From the NCBI GenBank assembly GCA_964390545.1, contig CAYMJV010000007.1, forward strand, positions 1 to 60,050: a stretch of DNA of 60,050 nucleotides, given 5' to 3'. Made by a program: the position numbers and the translations under genes. Origin of the DNA: CAYMJV01 sp964390545 (GTDB lineage Bacteria; Desulfobacterota; BSN033; UBA1163). Below, one piece after another: positions 41,077 to 49,971 of the stretch; the first letter of the stretch is position 1; every line of letters begins with the position of its first letter. The notes under the pieces were generated by a model. The model ran no database searches, was not told the DNA's origin, and was given only the letters and a program-made list of their open reading frames with translations.

Positions 41077-42663
41077 ATGAAAGGGAAGAAATGTTTTCAG
41101 ACGATTCTTGCATTGGTTATCATTTTAACTTTTTTTGCCGGCGCTTGGGTTTATGGTTATGAGAAGCGGGATGGAAAGAAGATTTTGGTCTATGGGGAAC
41201 GGCAGCCCGCTCCCAACATCGATCCCAGCCAATTCTATGATTGGTCTACCCGGATGCTTCAGCAGAGTCTTTATGATGCTTTACTAAAATATGTGGGGAA
41301 TCCGCCCAAGATCGTTCCATGGCTGGCTAAGTCATACAAGAGGTCGAAGGACGGAAAGACCTGGACATTCTCTCTGGTAAAAAATGCAAAGTTCCATAAT
41401 GGAGATCCGGTAAACGCACAGGCCGTGAAATGGTCCTTTGAACGAACCCTTACTTTAAAGAAAGGACCGGCCTGGATGTTGATGGAGTTCCTGGATAAAG
41501 ACGGAATCCGTGTCATCGACGACTATAGCATCGAATTCAATCTCAAGTCGCCTTACGCTGCGTTTGAGATGGCTCTACCCTGGTGGTATATCATGAATGC
41601 CAAGGTGGTCATGGCGAATGAGAAGGATGGCGATTTCGGTCAGGAATGGATGAAAGACCATTCCGCAGGCTCCGGTCCTTTCCGGCAAAAACGATGGGAA
41701 CATGGCGCCCTGTACGAACTGGAGGCCGTGGAGAACTATTGGAAAGGTTGGGAGAGTCCGAAACACATCGATGGATTTATTTACAAGGTCATCCGGGAGT
41801 CAGCATCCCTGAGGATGGGCCTTGAGAAGGGAGAGCTGGATGCGGTCGCAGGCCTCAATCCGGATGACTTCGATGCCGTGGTCAAGAATCCAAATATCTA
41901 TGTGACGAACGATCCAGGATGGACGACCTTCGGTCTTAAAATGAATACTCAGAAGGGTTACACTAAAGACATCAACATTCGGAAAGCAATCTGTTACGCC
42001 TTCGATTATCCCGCCACCATTAAAATCTACAATGGAAGGGCAATCCTTGAAGATAGTCCATTTCCAAAAGGAATGAAGGGGTATATTCCTTGTCCGAATG
42101 TCTATCGCCAGGATATGAAGAAGGCAAAGGAATATCTGGCGAAAGCCGGATATCCCAACGGCGGTTTCGAACTAGAATATGTCTATGTCTCGGGCTTGGA
42201 AGAAGAAAGGTTGATTGGATTGGTCCTATTAGATAACCTGGCCCAATTAGGAATCAAATTGAATATTGTTCCTCTTGTATGGCCGAATATGGTGGCCAGG
42301 GCCTCCAAAATCGAAACCTCTCCGGATTTGACGGCTGTATTCACAACCCCCATCCTGAATGATCCGGATGTAGTGGCCATCCAGTATCACAAGGAATCGT
42401 GGGGCAAATATTATGGTTCCCATTTTTACCAAAATGAAAAGGTCTGGGACCTCATTAAAGAGGCTCGCTTCACTGCAGATTGGAAGAAGCGAGAAAAGCT
42501 TTATAAGGATATCCAGATAATGATCATGGAGGATGCGCCAGAATTGTTTGGCATGCTCTATAACCGGCAATGGGCTTTCAGAAAAAATGTGAAGGGATTT
42601 GTCTTCTCGCCGGTCAGGTTAACAAGCGAGATCGATATTTATCCCCTTTACATTGAAGATTGA
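41077..42663 (+). CDS. Dpp-type ABC solute-binding protein, family 5
   Basis: 528-residue periplasmic binding protein. Signal peptide: hydrophobic about 8-26, cleavage near VYG-Y. Family pattern: IVPWLAKSYKRSKDGKTWTFSLVKNAKFHNG (in parts), AVKWSFERTL, GSGPFRQKRWEHGALYELEAVENYW (in parts). It is the first gene of a five-gene importer (binding protein, B, C, D, F). Probable ligands are dipeptides or peptide-like compounds; the DUF917/DUF1177/AroM genes before it suggest modified or cyclic ones. Confidence 0.92.
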   Translation: MKGKKCFQTILALVIILTFFAGAWVYGYEKRDGKKILVYGERQPAPNIDPSQFYDWSTRMLQQSLYDALLKYVGNPPKIVPWLAKSYKRSKDGKTWTFSLVKNAKFHNGDPVNAQAVKWSFERTLTLKKGPAWMLMEFLDKDGIRVIDDYSIEFNLKSPYAAFEMALPWWYIMNAKVVMANEKDGDFGQEWMKDHSAGSGPFRQKRWEHGALYELEAVENYWKGWESPKHIDGFIYKVIRESASLRMGLEKGELDAVAGLNPDDFDAVVKNPNIYVTNDPGWTTFGLKMNTQKGYTKDINIRKAICYAFDYPATIKIYNGRAILEDSPFPKGMKGYIPCPNVYRQDMKKAKEYLAKAGYPNGGFELEYVYVSGLEEERLIGLVLLDNLAQLGIKLNIVPLVWPNMVARASKIETSPDLTAVFTTPILNDPDVVAIQYHKESWGKYYGSHFYQNEKVWDLIKEARFTADWKKREKLYKDIQIMIMEDAPELFGMLYNRQWAFRKNVKGFVFSPVRLTSEIDIYPLYIED

Positions 42664-42720
42664 GGAGTGGCTCCCTCCTCCTCTCCTTACCCCGCAGGAG
42701 GAGGATTAATCAGAATTGAT

Positions 42721-42764
42721 AATCCCCCCTTACCCCCCTTTAGTAAAGGGGGGGAGGGGGGATT
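42721..42764 (+). promoter_or_regulatory. Intercistronic hairpin after the substrate-binding-protein gene
   Basis: AATCCCCCC and CCCCCCTTTAG pair with TAAAGGGGGGG and GGGGGGATT, then TTTTG. It lies between the binding protein and permease B and is also a member of the palindromic family at 39022. It could give partial termination. Confidence 0.75.
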
Positions 42765-42786
42765 TTGTAAGGAGTGAGCATTTGGA

Positions 42787-43794
42787 ATGAGACGGTACAT
42801 TCTTAAACGCCTTTTGTCCATTGCCATTACTCTTATTGGACTCAGCATCGTCGTATTCGCGGTCTCAAGAATAGCACCGGGTGACCCAGCTAAAGTGGCC
42901 GCTGGTCCTGATGCCAGCGAGGAGATGGTTCAGGTCCTTCGAAAAGAGTTCCGTTTGGATCAGCCTCTTGTCATTCAGTATGTCTCCTATATGAGAGGTC
43001 TGCTGAAAGGGGATTTTGGCAGGTCGATTCGGACCCATCACCAGGTCTGGGAAGATATCAAGCTCTTTTTGCCCGCGACGTTTGAACTGGTCTTCGTTTC
43101 AATCACCTTCTCCATCCTCTTCGGTGTTCTCTTCGGAGTCCTCTCCGCCGTTTATAGAGACACGTGGATTGACCATAGCGCACGTTTCTTTTCCGTTACG
43201 GGTGTTGCCATCCCTATGTTTTGGTTAGGAATCATGCTTCAACTCCTTCTGGCTGCAAGGTTTCATCTTTTCCCTATTGGAGGAAGGCTCGATACGATGA
43301 TCAATTCTCCAATCTCCCTCACCCGCTTCTTCCTTGTCGATGGTCTGATCACAGGAAATTGGGTGGTCTTCAAGAACGCGCTTTCCCATATCATTCTACC
43401 GGCCTTTGTCCTGTCTTTTCCGGCCCTGGCAAGCATCACCCGAATCAACCGGGCAGAGATGCTGGAAGTCCTCCATAAGGATTTTGTCCTGAATGAGAAG
43501 GCCCAGGGAATTTCTGAGCGTTTAATCATTGCCAAATACGCTTTAAAGAATGCACTCATTCCCACATTAACGATGATCGGGTTGAGATATGGTTGGATGC
43601 TGGGAGGGACGATTTTAGTTGAAACCGTATTCGACTGGCCCGGCATAGGATATTATGCTGTTGCTTCTGCGGTCTATTCAGACTTTCAACCTGTAATGGC
43701 AGTGACCATCATTTTAGGCCTCAATTTCATGGTGGCCAATCTCTTGGTCGATCTTGGATATGGAGCCTTAGATCCAAGGGTAAGATACGAGTAG
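42787..43794 (+). CDS. Dpp-type ABC permease (DppB-like)
   Basis: 335-residue permease with the standard start MRRYILKRLLSIAITL, PGDPA, an RAEMLEVLHKDFVLNEKAQG EAA region and C-terminal GALDPRVRYE. Six membrane segments. Ribosome-binding site TAAGGAG. Second gene of the importer operon headed at 41077. Confidence 0.93.
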   Translation: MRRYILKRLLSIAITLIGLSIVVFAVSRIAPGDPAKVAAGPDASEEMVQVLRKEFRLDQPLVIQYVSYMRGLLKGDFGRSIRTHHQVWEDIKLFLPATFELVFVSITFSILFGVLFGVLSAVYRDTWIDHSARFFSVTGVAIPMFWLGIMLQLLLAARFHLFPIGGRLDTMINSPISLTRFFLVDGLITGNWVVFKNALSHIILPAFVLSFPALASITRINRAEMLEVLHKDFVLNEKAQGISERLIIAKYALKNALIPTLTMIGLRYGWMLGGTILVETVFDWPGIGYYAVASAVYSDFQPVMAVTIILGLNFMVANLLVDLGYGALDPRVRYE

Positions 43795-43796
43795 GC

Positions 43797-43966
43797 TTGA
43801 AATACTATAAATCCGAAGCACGAAATCCGAAATTCGAAACAATATCGAATGACCGAAATATGAAACTCAAAACAAACTATTGAATTCTGTTTAGGAAATT
43901 TGGTCATTCGGATTTAGGAATTGTTTCGGATTTCGATATTCGGATTTCGGATTTGATGAAGGAGCC
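43797..43966. repeat. Long A/T-rich inverted repeat between permease genes
   Basis: AAATCCGAAGCACGAAATCCGAAATTCG-type arms on the left are mirrored by TTTCGGATTTCGATATTCGGATTTCGG on the right, with ATGACCGAAAT / ATTTGGTCAT inside. It separates dppB and dppC, unusual within an operon, and may weaken coupling between them. Confidence 0.75.
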
Positions 43967-44001
43967 TAAAACTGAAGAACCAATTTTCAATCCTGTCCCG
44001 T

Positions 44002-44874
44002 TTGAAAACGGAACGAGAAAGCCAGATTCGAAGCTTGAAGCTCACAGTCTACACCTTGAGCCGTAGCCCTCTTTCGGTCATTGGGTTCTGCTTTGTTCTG
44101 ATCTTCCTCATCATCGCCCTGATCGGTCCGTGGATCATTACTTATCCCGGGGACATCAAGGGAGCTATCCATATGGATCAAAAACTCAGGCCTCCTTCGT
44201 CAAAGTATCCGTTCGGCACAGATGAAGTCGGGAGGGATATCTATTCAAGGGTAATCATAGGAACCCGACTTTCGCTCCAGATCGGCCTCATTATTATCTT
44301 CGTGGCCATGGGTATCGGAGTCCCATTGGGAATTATCGCGGGCTATTTTGGGGGGTGGATGAGCGAGATCATCATGCGGATCACTGATATCTTTCTCTCC
44401 ATTCCTGGCCTCCTCCTGGCCTTGGCTATTGTAGGAGCTCTGGGGCCAGGAATTAAGAATGCAATGCTCGCCCTCTCGATCGTCTGGTGGCCGGGTTATG
44501 TCCGGTTGGTTCAAGGGAAAACCCTTTCATTAAGAGAGGAGTCCTTTGTGGAGGCAGCCAAATCGATTGGTGCATCGAAGCTGAGGATCGTCTTTAACCA
44601 CATCCTTCCAAATTGCACTTCCCCTATCATCGTCAAGGCCTCCATGGATATGGGAATGGCGATTCTTTTTGCGGCAAACCTTGGCTTTATTGGGGTCGGG
44701 GCACAACCGCCAATCCCTGAATGGGGAGCGATGATCTCCACCGGCCGAAATTATCTGCCTGACCATTGGTGGATGGCTACCTTCCCAGGACTGGCCATCC
44801 TCATCACGGTCTTGGGTTTCAATCTTCTGGGAGATGGCCTGAGGGATGTCTTAGACCCCCAAAGCCGCATTTAG
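44002..44874 (+). CDS. Dpp-type ABC permease (DppC-like)
   Basis: 290 residues from TTG 44002, which has no ribosome-binding site. The frame extends upstream to a CTG at 43972 that sits 7 nt after AAGGAG and would add KNQFSILSR-like residues, as common in DppC N-termini; I think CTG may be the true start. Motifs: FGTDEVGRDIYSRVI and EAAKSIGASKLRIVFNHILPN (in parts). C-terminal GDGLRDVLDP is intact. Confidence 0.9.
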   Translation: MKTERESQIRSLKLTVYTLSRSPLSVIGFCFVLIFLIIALIGPWIITYPGDIKGAIHMDQKLRPPSSKYPFGTDEVGRDIYSRVIIGTRLSLQIGLIIIFVAMGIGVPLGIIAGYFGGWMSEIIMRITDIFLSIPGLLLALAIVGALGPGIKNAMLALSIVWWPGYVRLVQGKTLSLREESFVEAAKSIGASKLRIVFNHILPNCTSPIIVKASMDMGMAILFAANLGFIGVGAQPPIPEWGAMISTGRNYLPDHWWMATFPGLAILITVLGFNLLGDGLRDVLDPQSRI

Positions 44875-44877
44875 AAT

Positions 44878-45894
44878 ATGGAACCTATCTTAGAAATCAA
44901 GGATCTCAAGATTGAATTTGAAACTTTTGAGGGGGTTTCTCATGTCTTGGAGGGAATTTATCTCACCTTGGGAAGGGGAGATACCTTGGGTCTCGTGGGC
45001 GAAACCGGTTGCGGTAAGTCGATCACGGCTAAGGCGATCTTGAGGCTCCTCCCCATTCCCCCTGCCCGAATCGTTTCCGGTGAAATTCTATTTGAAGGTG
45101 AAGATCTTCTGAAGAAATCAGAAGAAGAGATGAAAAGGATTCGTGGAAGGCGGATTGCCATGGTCTTTCAGGATCCGATGACCTTTCTTAATCCCCTTTT
45201 TACGATTGAAGAACAATTGGTCGACGTGATCCTTGCTCATGATAAAGGTGACGGTTTAGGGGCTCAAGGCAGAAGGTTGGATCGGAAACGGGCAGTCGAG
45301 AAGGCCATCGAGCTCTTGAGCGAAGTGAAAATTCCTCAGCCGGAGATGAGGATCAAATCCTATCCCCATGAATTTAGTGGAGGGATGAGGCAAAGGGTTT
45401 TGATTGCGATGGCGCTGTCAAGTTCCCCTCAGATCTTAATCGCCGATGAGCCCACCACGGCTTTAGATGTGACCATCCAGGCTCAGATTCTCCATCTCAT
45501 CCGTGACTTGGTTCAGACTCATGGCCATTCTGTTCTTCTGATTTCTCATGATCTGGGCGTCGTGGCAAGGGTGTGCCAAAGGATAGCGGTCATGTACGCC
45601 GGGAGTATTATCGAGAGCTGCTCCACAGCTCAACTTTTTAGACGGCCGTACCATCCTTACACGAAGGGCCTTTTAAACTCAATTCTGACTTTCTCGAAAA
45701 GGGAAGGGGAGGCACAGGTGATCAAGGGGATGATTCCAGATCTGATCCAACCTCCTCCTGGGTGTCGATTCCACCCCCGTTGCCTAGAGGCTATGGGAGT
45801 CTGTGAGAAGGAAGAGCCTCACTTTCAGGAAATCGAAGAGGGCCATTGGGTGAGTTGCCACCTCTATGAATCTTCCTCTTCCCCCCTTTTCTAA
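44878..45894 (+). CDS. Dpp-type ABC ATPase (DppD-like)
   Basis: 338 residues. Walker A GETGCGKS (Thr where Ser is usual), signature FSGGMRQR, Walker B ILIADEP and the C-terminal CRFHPRC ... C cluster. It starts 3 bp after dppC. The last residues SSSSPLF are encoded by a palindromic repeat that also supplies the stop, so the original C-terminus may have differed slightly. Confidence 0.92.
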   Translation: MEPILEIKDLKIEFETFEGVSHVLEGIYLTLGRGDTLGLVGETGCGKSITAKAILRLLPIPPARIVSGEILFEGEDLLKKSEEEMKRIRGRRIAMVFQDPMTFLNPLFTIEEQLVDVILAHDKGDGLGAQGRRLDRKRAVEKAIELLSEVKIPQPEMRIKSYPHEFSGGMRQRVLIAMALSSSPQILIADEPTTALDVTIQAQILHLIRDLVQTHGHSVLLISHDLGVVARVCQRIAVMYAGSIIESCSTAQLFRRPYHPYTKGLLNSILTFSKREGEAQVIKGMIPDLIQPPPGCRFHPRCLEAMGVCEKEEPHFQEIEEGHWVSCHLYESSSSPLF

Positions 45895-45918
45895 AGGGGG
45901 GTGTGATTAGTCATTGAA

Positions 45919-46890
45919 ATGATTGCACGCTTATTAGAACTTAAGAACTTAAAGAAGTACTTTCCCTTGAAAAAGGGTATCTTCAAAGAAGGGGATGGAT
46001 ACGTCCGGGCTGTGGATGGAATCTCGTTCTTCATCAAAGAAGGGAACTCATTCGGTTTGGTAGGGGAATCAGGTTCTGGGAAGACGACGGTGGCTAGAGC
46101 CATTCTTCGTTTGATCGAGCCCACGGAGGGTGAAGTCTTATGGGGTGGGAAGGATATTTGTAAATTTTCTGAATCGGAGATGAAGGAATTGAGGAAGAAT
46201 ATGCAGATGATCTTCCAGGATCCCCATTCCTCATTAAATCCAAGGAAGACCGTCTTCAAGAGTGTCGCTGAACCCTTGACGATCCACGAGGGAATGAGAG
46301 GGAGAAAGCTTCGGGAGAGGGTAGAGGATTTGCTAGAGATCGTGGGTCTGAAAAGGGAGCATATGTTCCGTTACCCTCATGAATTGAGCGGAGGCCAGAA
46401 GCAGAGAGTGGGGATTGCCAGGGCCCTCTCCCTTCATCCGAGACTTCTGATTTTAGATGAGCCCACTTCCGCTCTCGATGTTTCTGTACAGGCCCAGATG
46501 CTCAATTTCCTGGAATCTCTTCAGAAGAAAATGAATCTGACTTACCTCTTCATCTCCCACAATCTGGCTGTAATTCGCTATGCCTGTGATACGGTTGCCG
46601 TGATGTATCTTGGGAGGATCATCGAGATGGGAGAAACCGAGTGCATCTTTTCCTCTCCAAGGCACCCCTATACCAAAGCCCTTGTCTCTGCCGTTCCCCT
46701 TCCACAAGCTGAACAACCGGATAAGATTGTTCTCCTTGAAGGAGATATTCCCAGTGCAACCCATATTCCATCGGGTTGTCGTTTCCATACCCGGTGCCCG
46801 GAAAAGATAGGAGCCATCTGCGAAGAGGATGAGCCTACCACCCGATATTTTTCAGATGGGAGTCAGGTGAACTGCCATTTATATCAGTAA
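45919..46890 (+). CDS. Dpp-type ABC ATPase (DppF-like)
   Basis: 323 residues. LKKYFPLKKGIF start, Walker A GESGSGKTT, signature LSGGQKQR, Walker B LLILDEP, C-terminal CRFHTRCPEK. Last gene of the importer; a hairpin follows at 46913-46930. Confidence 0.93.
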   Translation: MIARLLELKNLKKYFPLKKGIFKEGDGYVRAVDGISFFIKEGNSFGLVGESGSGKTTVARAILRLIEPTEGEVLWGGKDICKFSESEMKELRKNMQMIFQDPHSSLNPRKTVFKSVAEPLTIHEGMRGRKLRERVEDLLEIVGLKREHMFRYPHELSGGQKQRVGIARALSLHPRLLILDEPTSALDVSVQAQMLNFLESLQKKMNLTYLFISHNLAVIRYACDTVAVMYLGRIIEMGETECIFSSPRHPYTKALVSAVPLPQAEQPDKIVLLEGDIPSATHIPSGCRFHTRCPEKIGAICEEDEPTTRYFSDGSQVNCHLYQ

Positions 46891-46912
46891 ACAATCATGA
46901 TGAGGTCGTAGC

Positions 46913-46930
46913 CGCAGGTTTTAACCTGCG
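46913..46930 (+). terminator. Possible terminator after the first Dpp operon
   Basis: CGCAGGTT / AACCTGCG hairpin followed by TCTTATTAG. The U-run is poor, and the GCAGGTTTTAACCTGC core is a common dispersed repeat, so confidence is limited. Confidence 0.45.
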
Positions 46931-46990
46931 TCTTATTAGAGAGATATTCACTCTGATCACCCATTTTTTGTAGATCAAAGAAAATTTTGT

Positions 46991-47018
46991 TGACAAACCC
47001 GGCATTTCTTGTAACATT
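46991..47018 (+). promoter_or_regulatory. Promoter of the second Dpp-type operon
   Basis: TTGACA (46991-46996), 16-nt spacer, TAACAT (47013-47018), about 62 bp before the binding-protein start. Confidence 0.6.
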
Positions 47019-47080
47019 TCCAACGGTTGTCCATCAAATTAAGAAGATTGGCTTAAGCCCAATGAAGAAAGGAGGCAACA

Positions 47081-48643
47081 ATGCAACAGAAGAGGAGAAT
47101 CAGTTGTTTTTGGATCGGTATCGTCATGGCTGCGGTCCTTCTTATGTTTGTTTGCGGGACCGCTCGTGCCGCAAAGACGAGCCTGATGGTTGGCTTTGAG
47201 GATGTCGTTGGGACCATGAACTACTACCAGACCACTGCGAGGGTCGACATCCAGACCGCCATGTTGATCTACGACCCCCTTCTCGAGAGGGATCCGAAAA
47301 CCGGCTCCCTTCTTCCCCATCTCGTCACCGAGTGGAAGACACTCAATGACACGACGTGGGAGTTCAAGCTGAGACCCGGCGTGAAATTCCACAACGGGAA
47401 CCCGTTGAATGCAGAATGCATCCGCTTCACGATCGAGGATCGGATTCTCGATCCGAAACAAAAATCACCTTTGCTTCCCAACTGGAAATGGGTCAAGAAA
47501 GTCGAAGTCGTCAATGATCTGACGTTCCGTCTGATCACCGACGGGCCTTATCCCCTTGTTCTTCAGCGGCTGAACTTCATGTTTCCCTGGGACGCCAAGT
47601 GGACAAAGGAAATGGTTGCAAAAAACGGGGAGGAGTACCTCTCGAGCCATGCCATGGGGACCGGTCCTTTGAAGTTTGTTAGGTTCGTGAAGGGGGAGAG
47701 GATCGAGCTGGTCCGGAATGAGAAGTACTGGAAAAAGGGCTGGCCGAAACTGGAGAAAATAACGATCCGATTTATTCCGGAAATGTCCACCCGTCTTGCC
47801 GAACTCATGGCAGGGGGGGTCGATGTCGCCCATGCCATTTTGCCGGACCAGATTCCGACCCTGCAGACGAACAAACAGCTCAAGGTGGTCGAGGTCCCGA
47901 TCCTCCGTTTCTTCTTCTGGATGTTTGACGGCGACGGAAGGGCTGGAGAGAAATCCGTGCCTTTGAAGGATGTTCGTGTCCGCCAGGCCATTTATCACGC
48001 CATCGACCGGGAAGCCATTATCAAGAATGTGGTGAACAATCACGCAGACCTTTGCAATATCCCGATGAATCCCTTACAGTTTGGGGCCGACACTTCGATC
48101 AAAGGGCTGGAGTACAACCCTGAAAAGGCGAAGGCTCTCTTGAAGGAGGCGGGTTATGAGAAAGGCTTTACGCTGAGCCTGTGGGCGATCCTGGCTTTGT
48201 ACAAACAGGTCGATGAGGCGGCGGCAGGCTATCTTGAAAAGGTTGGCATCAAGGCTGACATCAAGGACTATGTGGGCCGTTGGCCGGAGGCAGCAACGCT
48301 CATGACTGCAGGCAAACTTGACGGTGCCCTGACCACCAGTTGGGGGATGTTCAGCCTCTTTGATCCCGATGGCTTCTGGCCCTTGTTCTTCCTCACCCCA
48401 GAAGGGCCGTACCTCTTCAACACGGATCCGGAATTGATGGATTGGATCCGCCAGTCCAGGCAGACCCTGGATCAGGAGAAGAGAAGGGAACTTTACAAGA
48501 AATGTCAGCACAGGATCATTGATCGAGTCTATATGATGCCGTGGTTCACAGAACGCGCCCTTCACGGGGCAAACAAGGATTTTATCTATACCCTTGGAAG
48601 TGATGAGATACCTCGATATCAGTATGGCCACTGGGCCAAGTAG
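47081..48643 (+). CDS. Dpp-type ABC solute-binding protein, family 5 (second)
   Basis: 520-residue periplasmic protein with signal peptide (hydrophobic about 9-25, cleavage near ARA-A). Family features: LLPHLVTEWKTLNDTTWEFKLRPGVKFHNG (in parts), MGTGPLKFVRFVKGERIELVRNEKYW (in parts). AAAGGAGGCAAC precedes the ATG. It begins an operon with an M24-family protein placed between it and the permeases, pointing to intake and hydrolysis of an amide or peptide compound. Confidence 0.92.
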   Translation: MQQKRRISCFWIGIVMAAVLLMFVCGTARAAKTSLMVGFEDVVGTMNYYQTTARVDIQTAMLIYDPLLERDPKTGSLLPHLVTEWKTLNDTTWEFKLRPGVKFHNGNPLNAECIRFTIEDRILDPKQKSPLLPNWKWVKKVEVVNDLTFRLITDGPYPLVLQRLNFMFPWDAKWTKEMVAKNGEEYLSSHAMGTGPLKFVRFVKGERIELVRNEKYWKKGWPKLEKITIRFIPEMSTRLAELMAGGVDVAHAILPDQIPTLQTNKQLKVVEVPILRFFFWMFDGDGRAGEKSVPLKDVRVRQAIYHAIDREAIIKNVVNNHADLCNIPMNPLQFGADTSIKGLEYNPEKAKALLKEAGYEKGFTLSLWAILALYKQVDEAAAGYLEKVGIKADIKDYVGRWPEAATLMTAGKLDGALTTSWGMFSLFDPDGFWPLFFLTPEGPYLFNTDPELMDWIRQSRQTLDQEKRRELYKKCQHRIIDRVYMMPWFTERALHGANKDFIYTLGSDEIPRYQYGHWAK

Positions 48644-48675
48644 GCTAAAACGAAGGCGGTAGTTCCTTTTCCTTT

Positions 48676-48728
48676 CCGCGACGCCCCCCGTCCCTCAATC
48701 CCCAACACGGGGGAGGGGGGCTCCGCGG
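48676..48728 (+). promoter_or_regulatory. Intercistronic hairpin after the substrate-binding-protein gene
   Basis: CCGCG-GCCCCCC pairs with GGGGGGC-CGCGG around an inner CCCC/GGGG stem, without a following U-run. It is the fourth such hairpin in this position in the window. Confidence 0.7.
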
Positions 48729-48781
48729 CGGGTTGTTGAAACGAATCGTCACATCGGACTCAAGTTCAAAGGGAGCTCAAG

Positions 48782-49906
48782 ATGAGAACACCGGAACTGA
48801 GCCGTGTTCGGCGCCTTATGGAGATCGGTAAGGAGCAGAACCTGGATTGGATCCTCTGCACTTTGCCCGAGAACATCTTCTACTTTTCGGGTTTCCGAAC
48901 GATGTTTTACACTCGCTTCATCGGTGTTCTGGTTGCCACTCGTGACGAAATTGCACCGGTGTTGATCGCCTCCTTCATTGACGCGAAACTGATCAAAGAT
49001 CGAATCTGGTCACCTCACTGGTTCGAGAAGACGGTACTCTTCGGCCCTTCGGCGGATTGCCAGTTCCCTACCCACTGGGACGCCCTGAAGTCATTTCTTG
49101 ACGGCAAGATTCATCTGGGAGTGGATGACCTCTCCTATGCCTTTTATGCGCAGCTCGTGAAGCTCTTTCCGAAGGTCGAGGTACAATCGCTTTTGAATGA
49201 GATCTTGCGGATACGAATGATCAAGGAAGAGGGAGAGATTGACCGGATTCGGAAGGCATCCAGGATGACGGAAGAAGTCATGGCCGGAGTCCCCGATCTC
49301 CTTCAGCAAGAGATCACGGAAGCGGATCTCGCCGCTGAGCTCAACCGAGCCGGGATCCGGGCGGGGGCAGAAGCCCTGTTTTACCCTACGCTCGTCTCCT
49401 GCGGTGAGAAAATGCTTGCCCTCCATTCCCCTCCGCTCCATCGACCGATCCGGAACAACGAGCTTGTTCGGATCGCTTTTGCACTACAAGTGGATGGGTA
49501 CGGATCGGATGTAGTCCGTACCTTCTGCCGGGGGGCGCCACCTGCTGAAATCCTGCCGCTGCGAGATGCTTTTTTTGAAGCCCAGGAGGCGATTTTTGAG
49601 ATGCTTCGTCCCGGCCGAAGATCGGTCGACCTCGTCAACAAAGTGGGAGAGATCTACCGGAAAAGAAGTTGTGAAAAGTACTGGGCTCGCAATGTGGGGC
49701 ACGGGATAGCCCTCACCATTCACGAACCTCCCGGGATTGCGGGGAACGACGAAACCGTCATGAACGAAAACGTGGTGGTAGCGATTGAGCCCTTCCTGAT
49801 GTATCCGCCGCACGGGGCTTTCGCTCACTGCGATGTGGTCCGGGTCACGGCTCAAGGGTGCGAAAGGCTCTCCCCCGGATTGCTGAGAGGCTTGACGGTG
49901 GTCTGA
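48782..49906 (+). CDS. M24-family (pita-bread fold) protein, creatinase-like
   Basis: 374 residues: an N-terminal creatinase/prolidase domain (1-145) and a C-terminal pita-bread domain. Of the five metal ligands of M24 peptidases, D243 (GSDVVRT), H307 (VGHG) and E336 (AIEP) are present, but the first Asp is A232 (RIAFAL) and the last Glu is C350 (AHCDVV). Creatinase, a metal-free amidinohydrolase of the same fold, also lacks metal ligands, so this is more likely an amide or amidine hydrolase than a prolidase. Its place inside an importer operon implies it acts on the imported compound. Confidence 0.85.
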   Translation: MRTPELSRVRRLMEIGKEQNLDWILCTLPENIFYFSGFRTMFYTRFIGVLVATRDEIAPVLIASFIDAKLIKDRIWSPHWFEKTVLFGPSADCQFPTHWDALKSFLDGKIHLGVDDLSYAFYAQLVKLFPKVEVQSLLNEILRIRMIKEEGEIDRIRKASRMTEEVMAGVPDLLQQEITEADLAAELNRAGIRAGAEALFYPTLVSCGEKMLALHSPPLHRPIRNNELVRIAFALQVDGYGSDVVRTFCRGAPPAEILPLRDAFFEAQEAIFEMLRPGRRSVDLVNKVGEIYRKRSCEKYWARNVGHGIALTIHEPPGIAGNDETVMNENVVVAIEPFLMYPPHGAFAHCDVVRVTAQGCERLSPGLLRGLTVV

Positions 49907-49971
49907 AGTTGGCTGAACGAGCTTGATATCCTAGGAGGAGATATAAACCGAAATCTCGGGACGGGGGCGCG

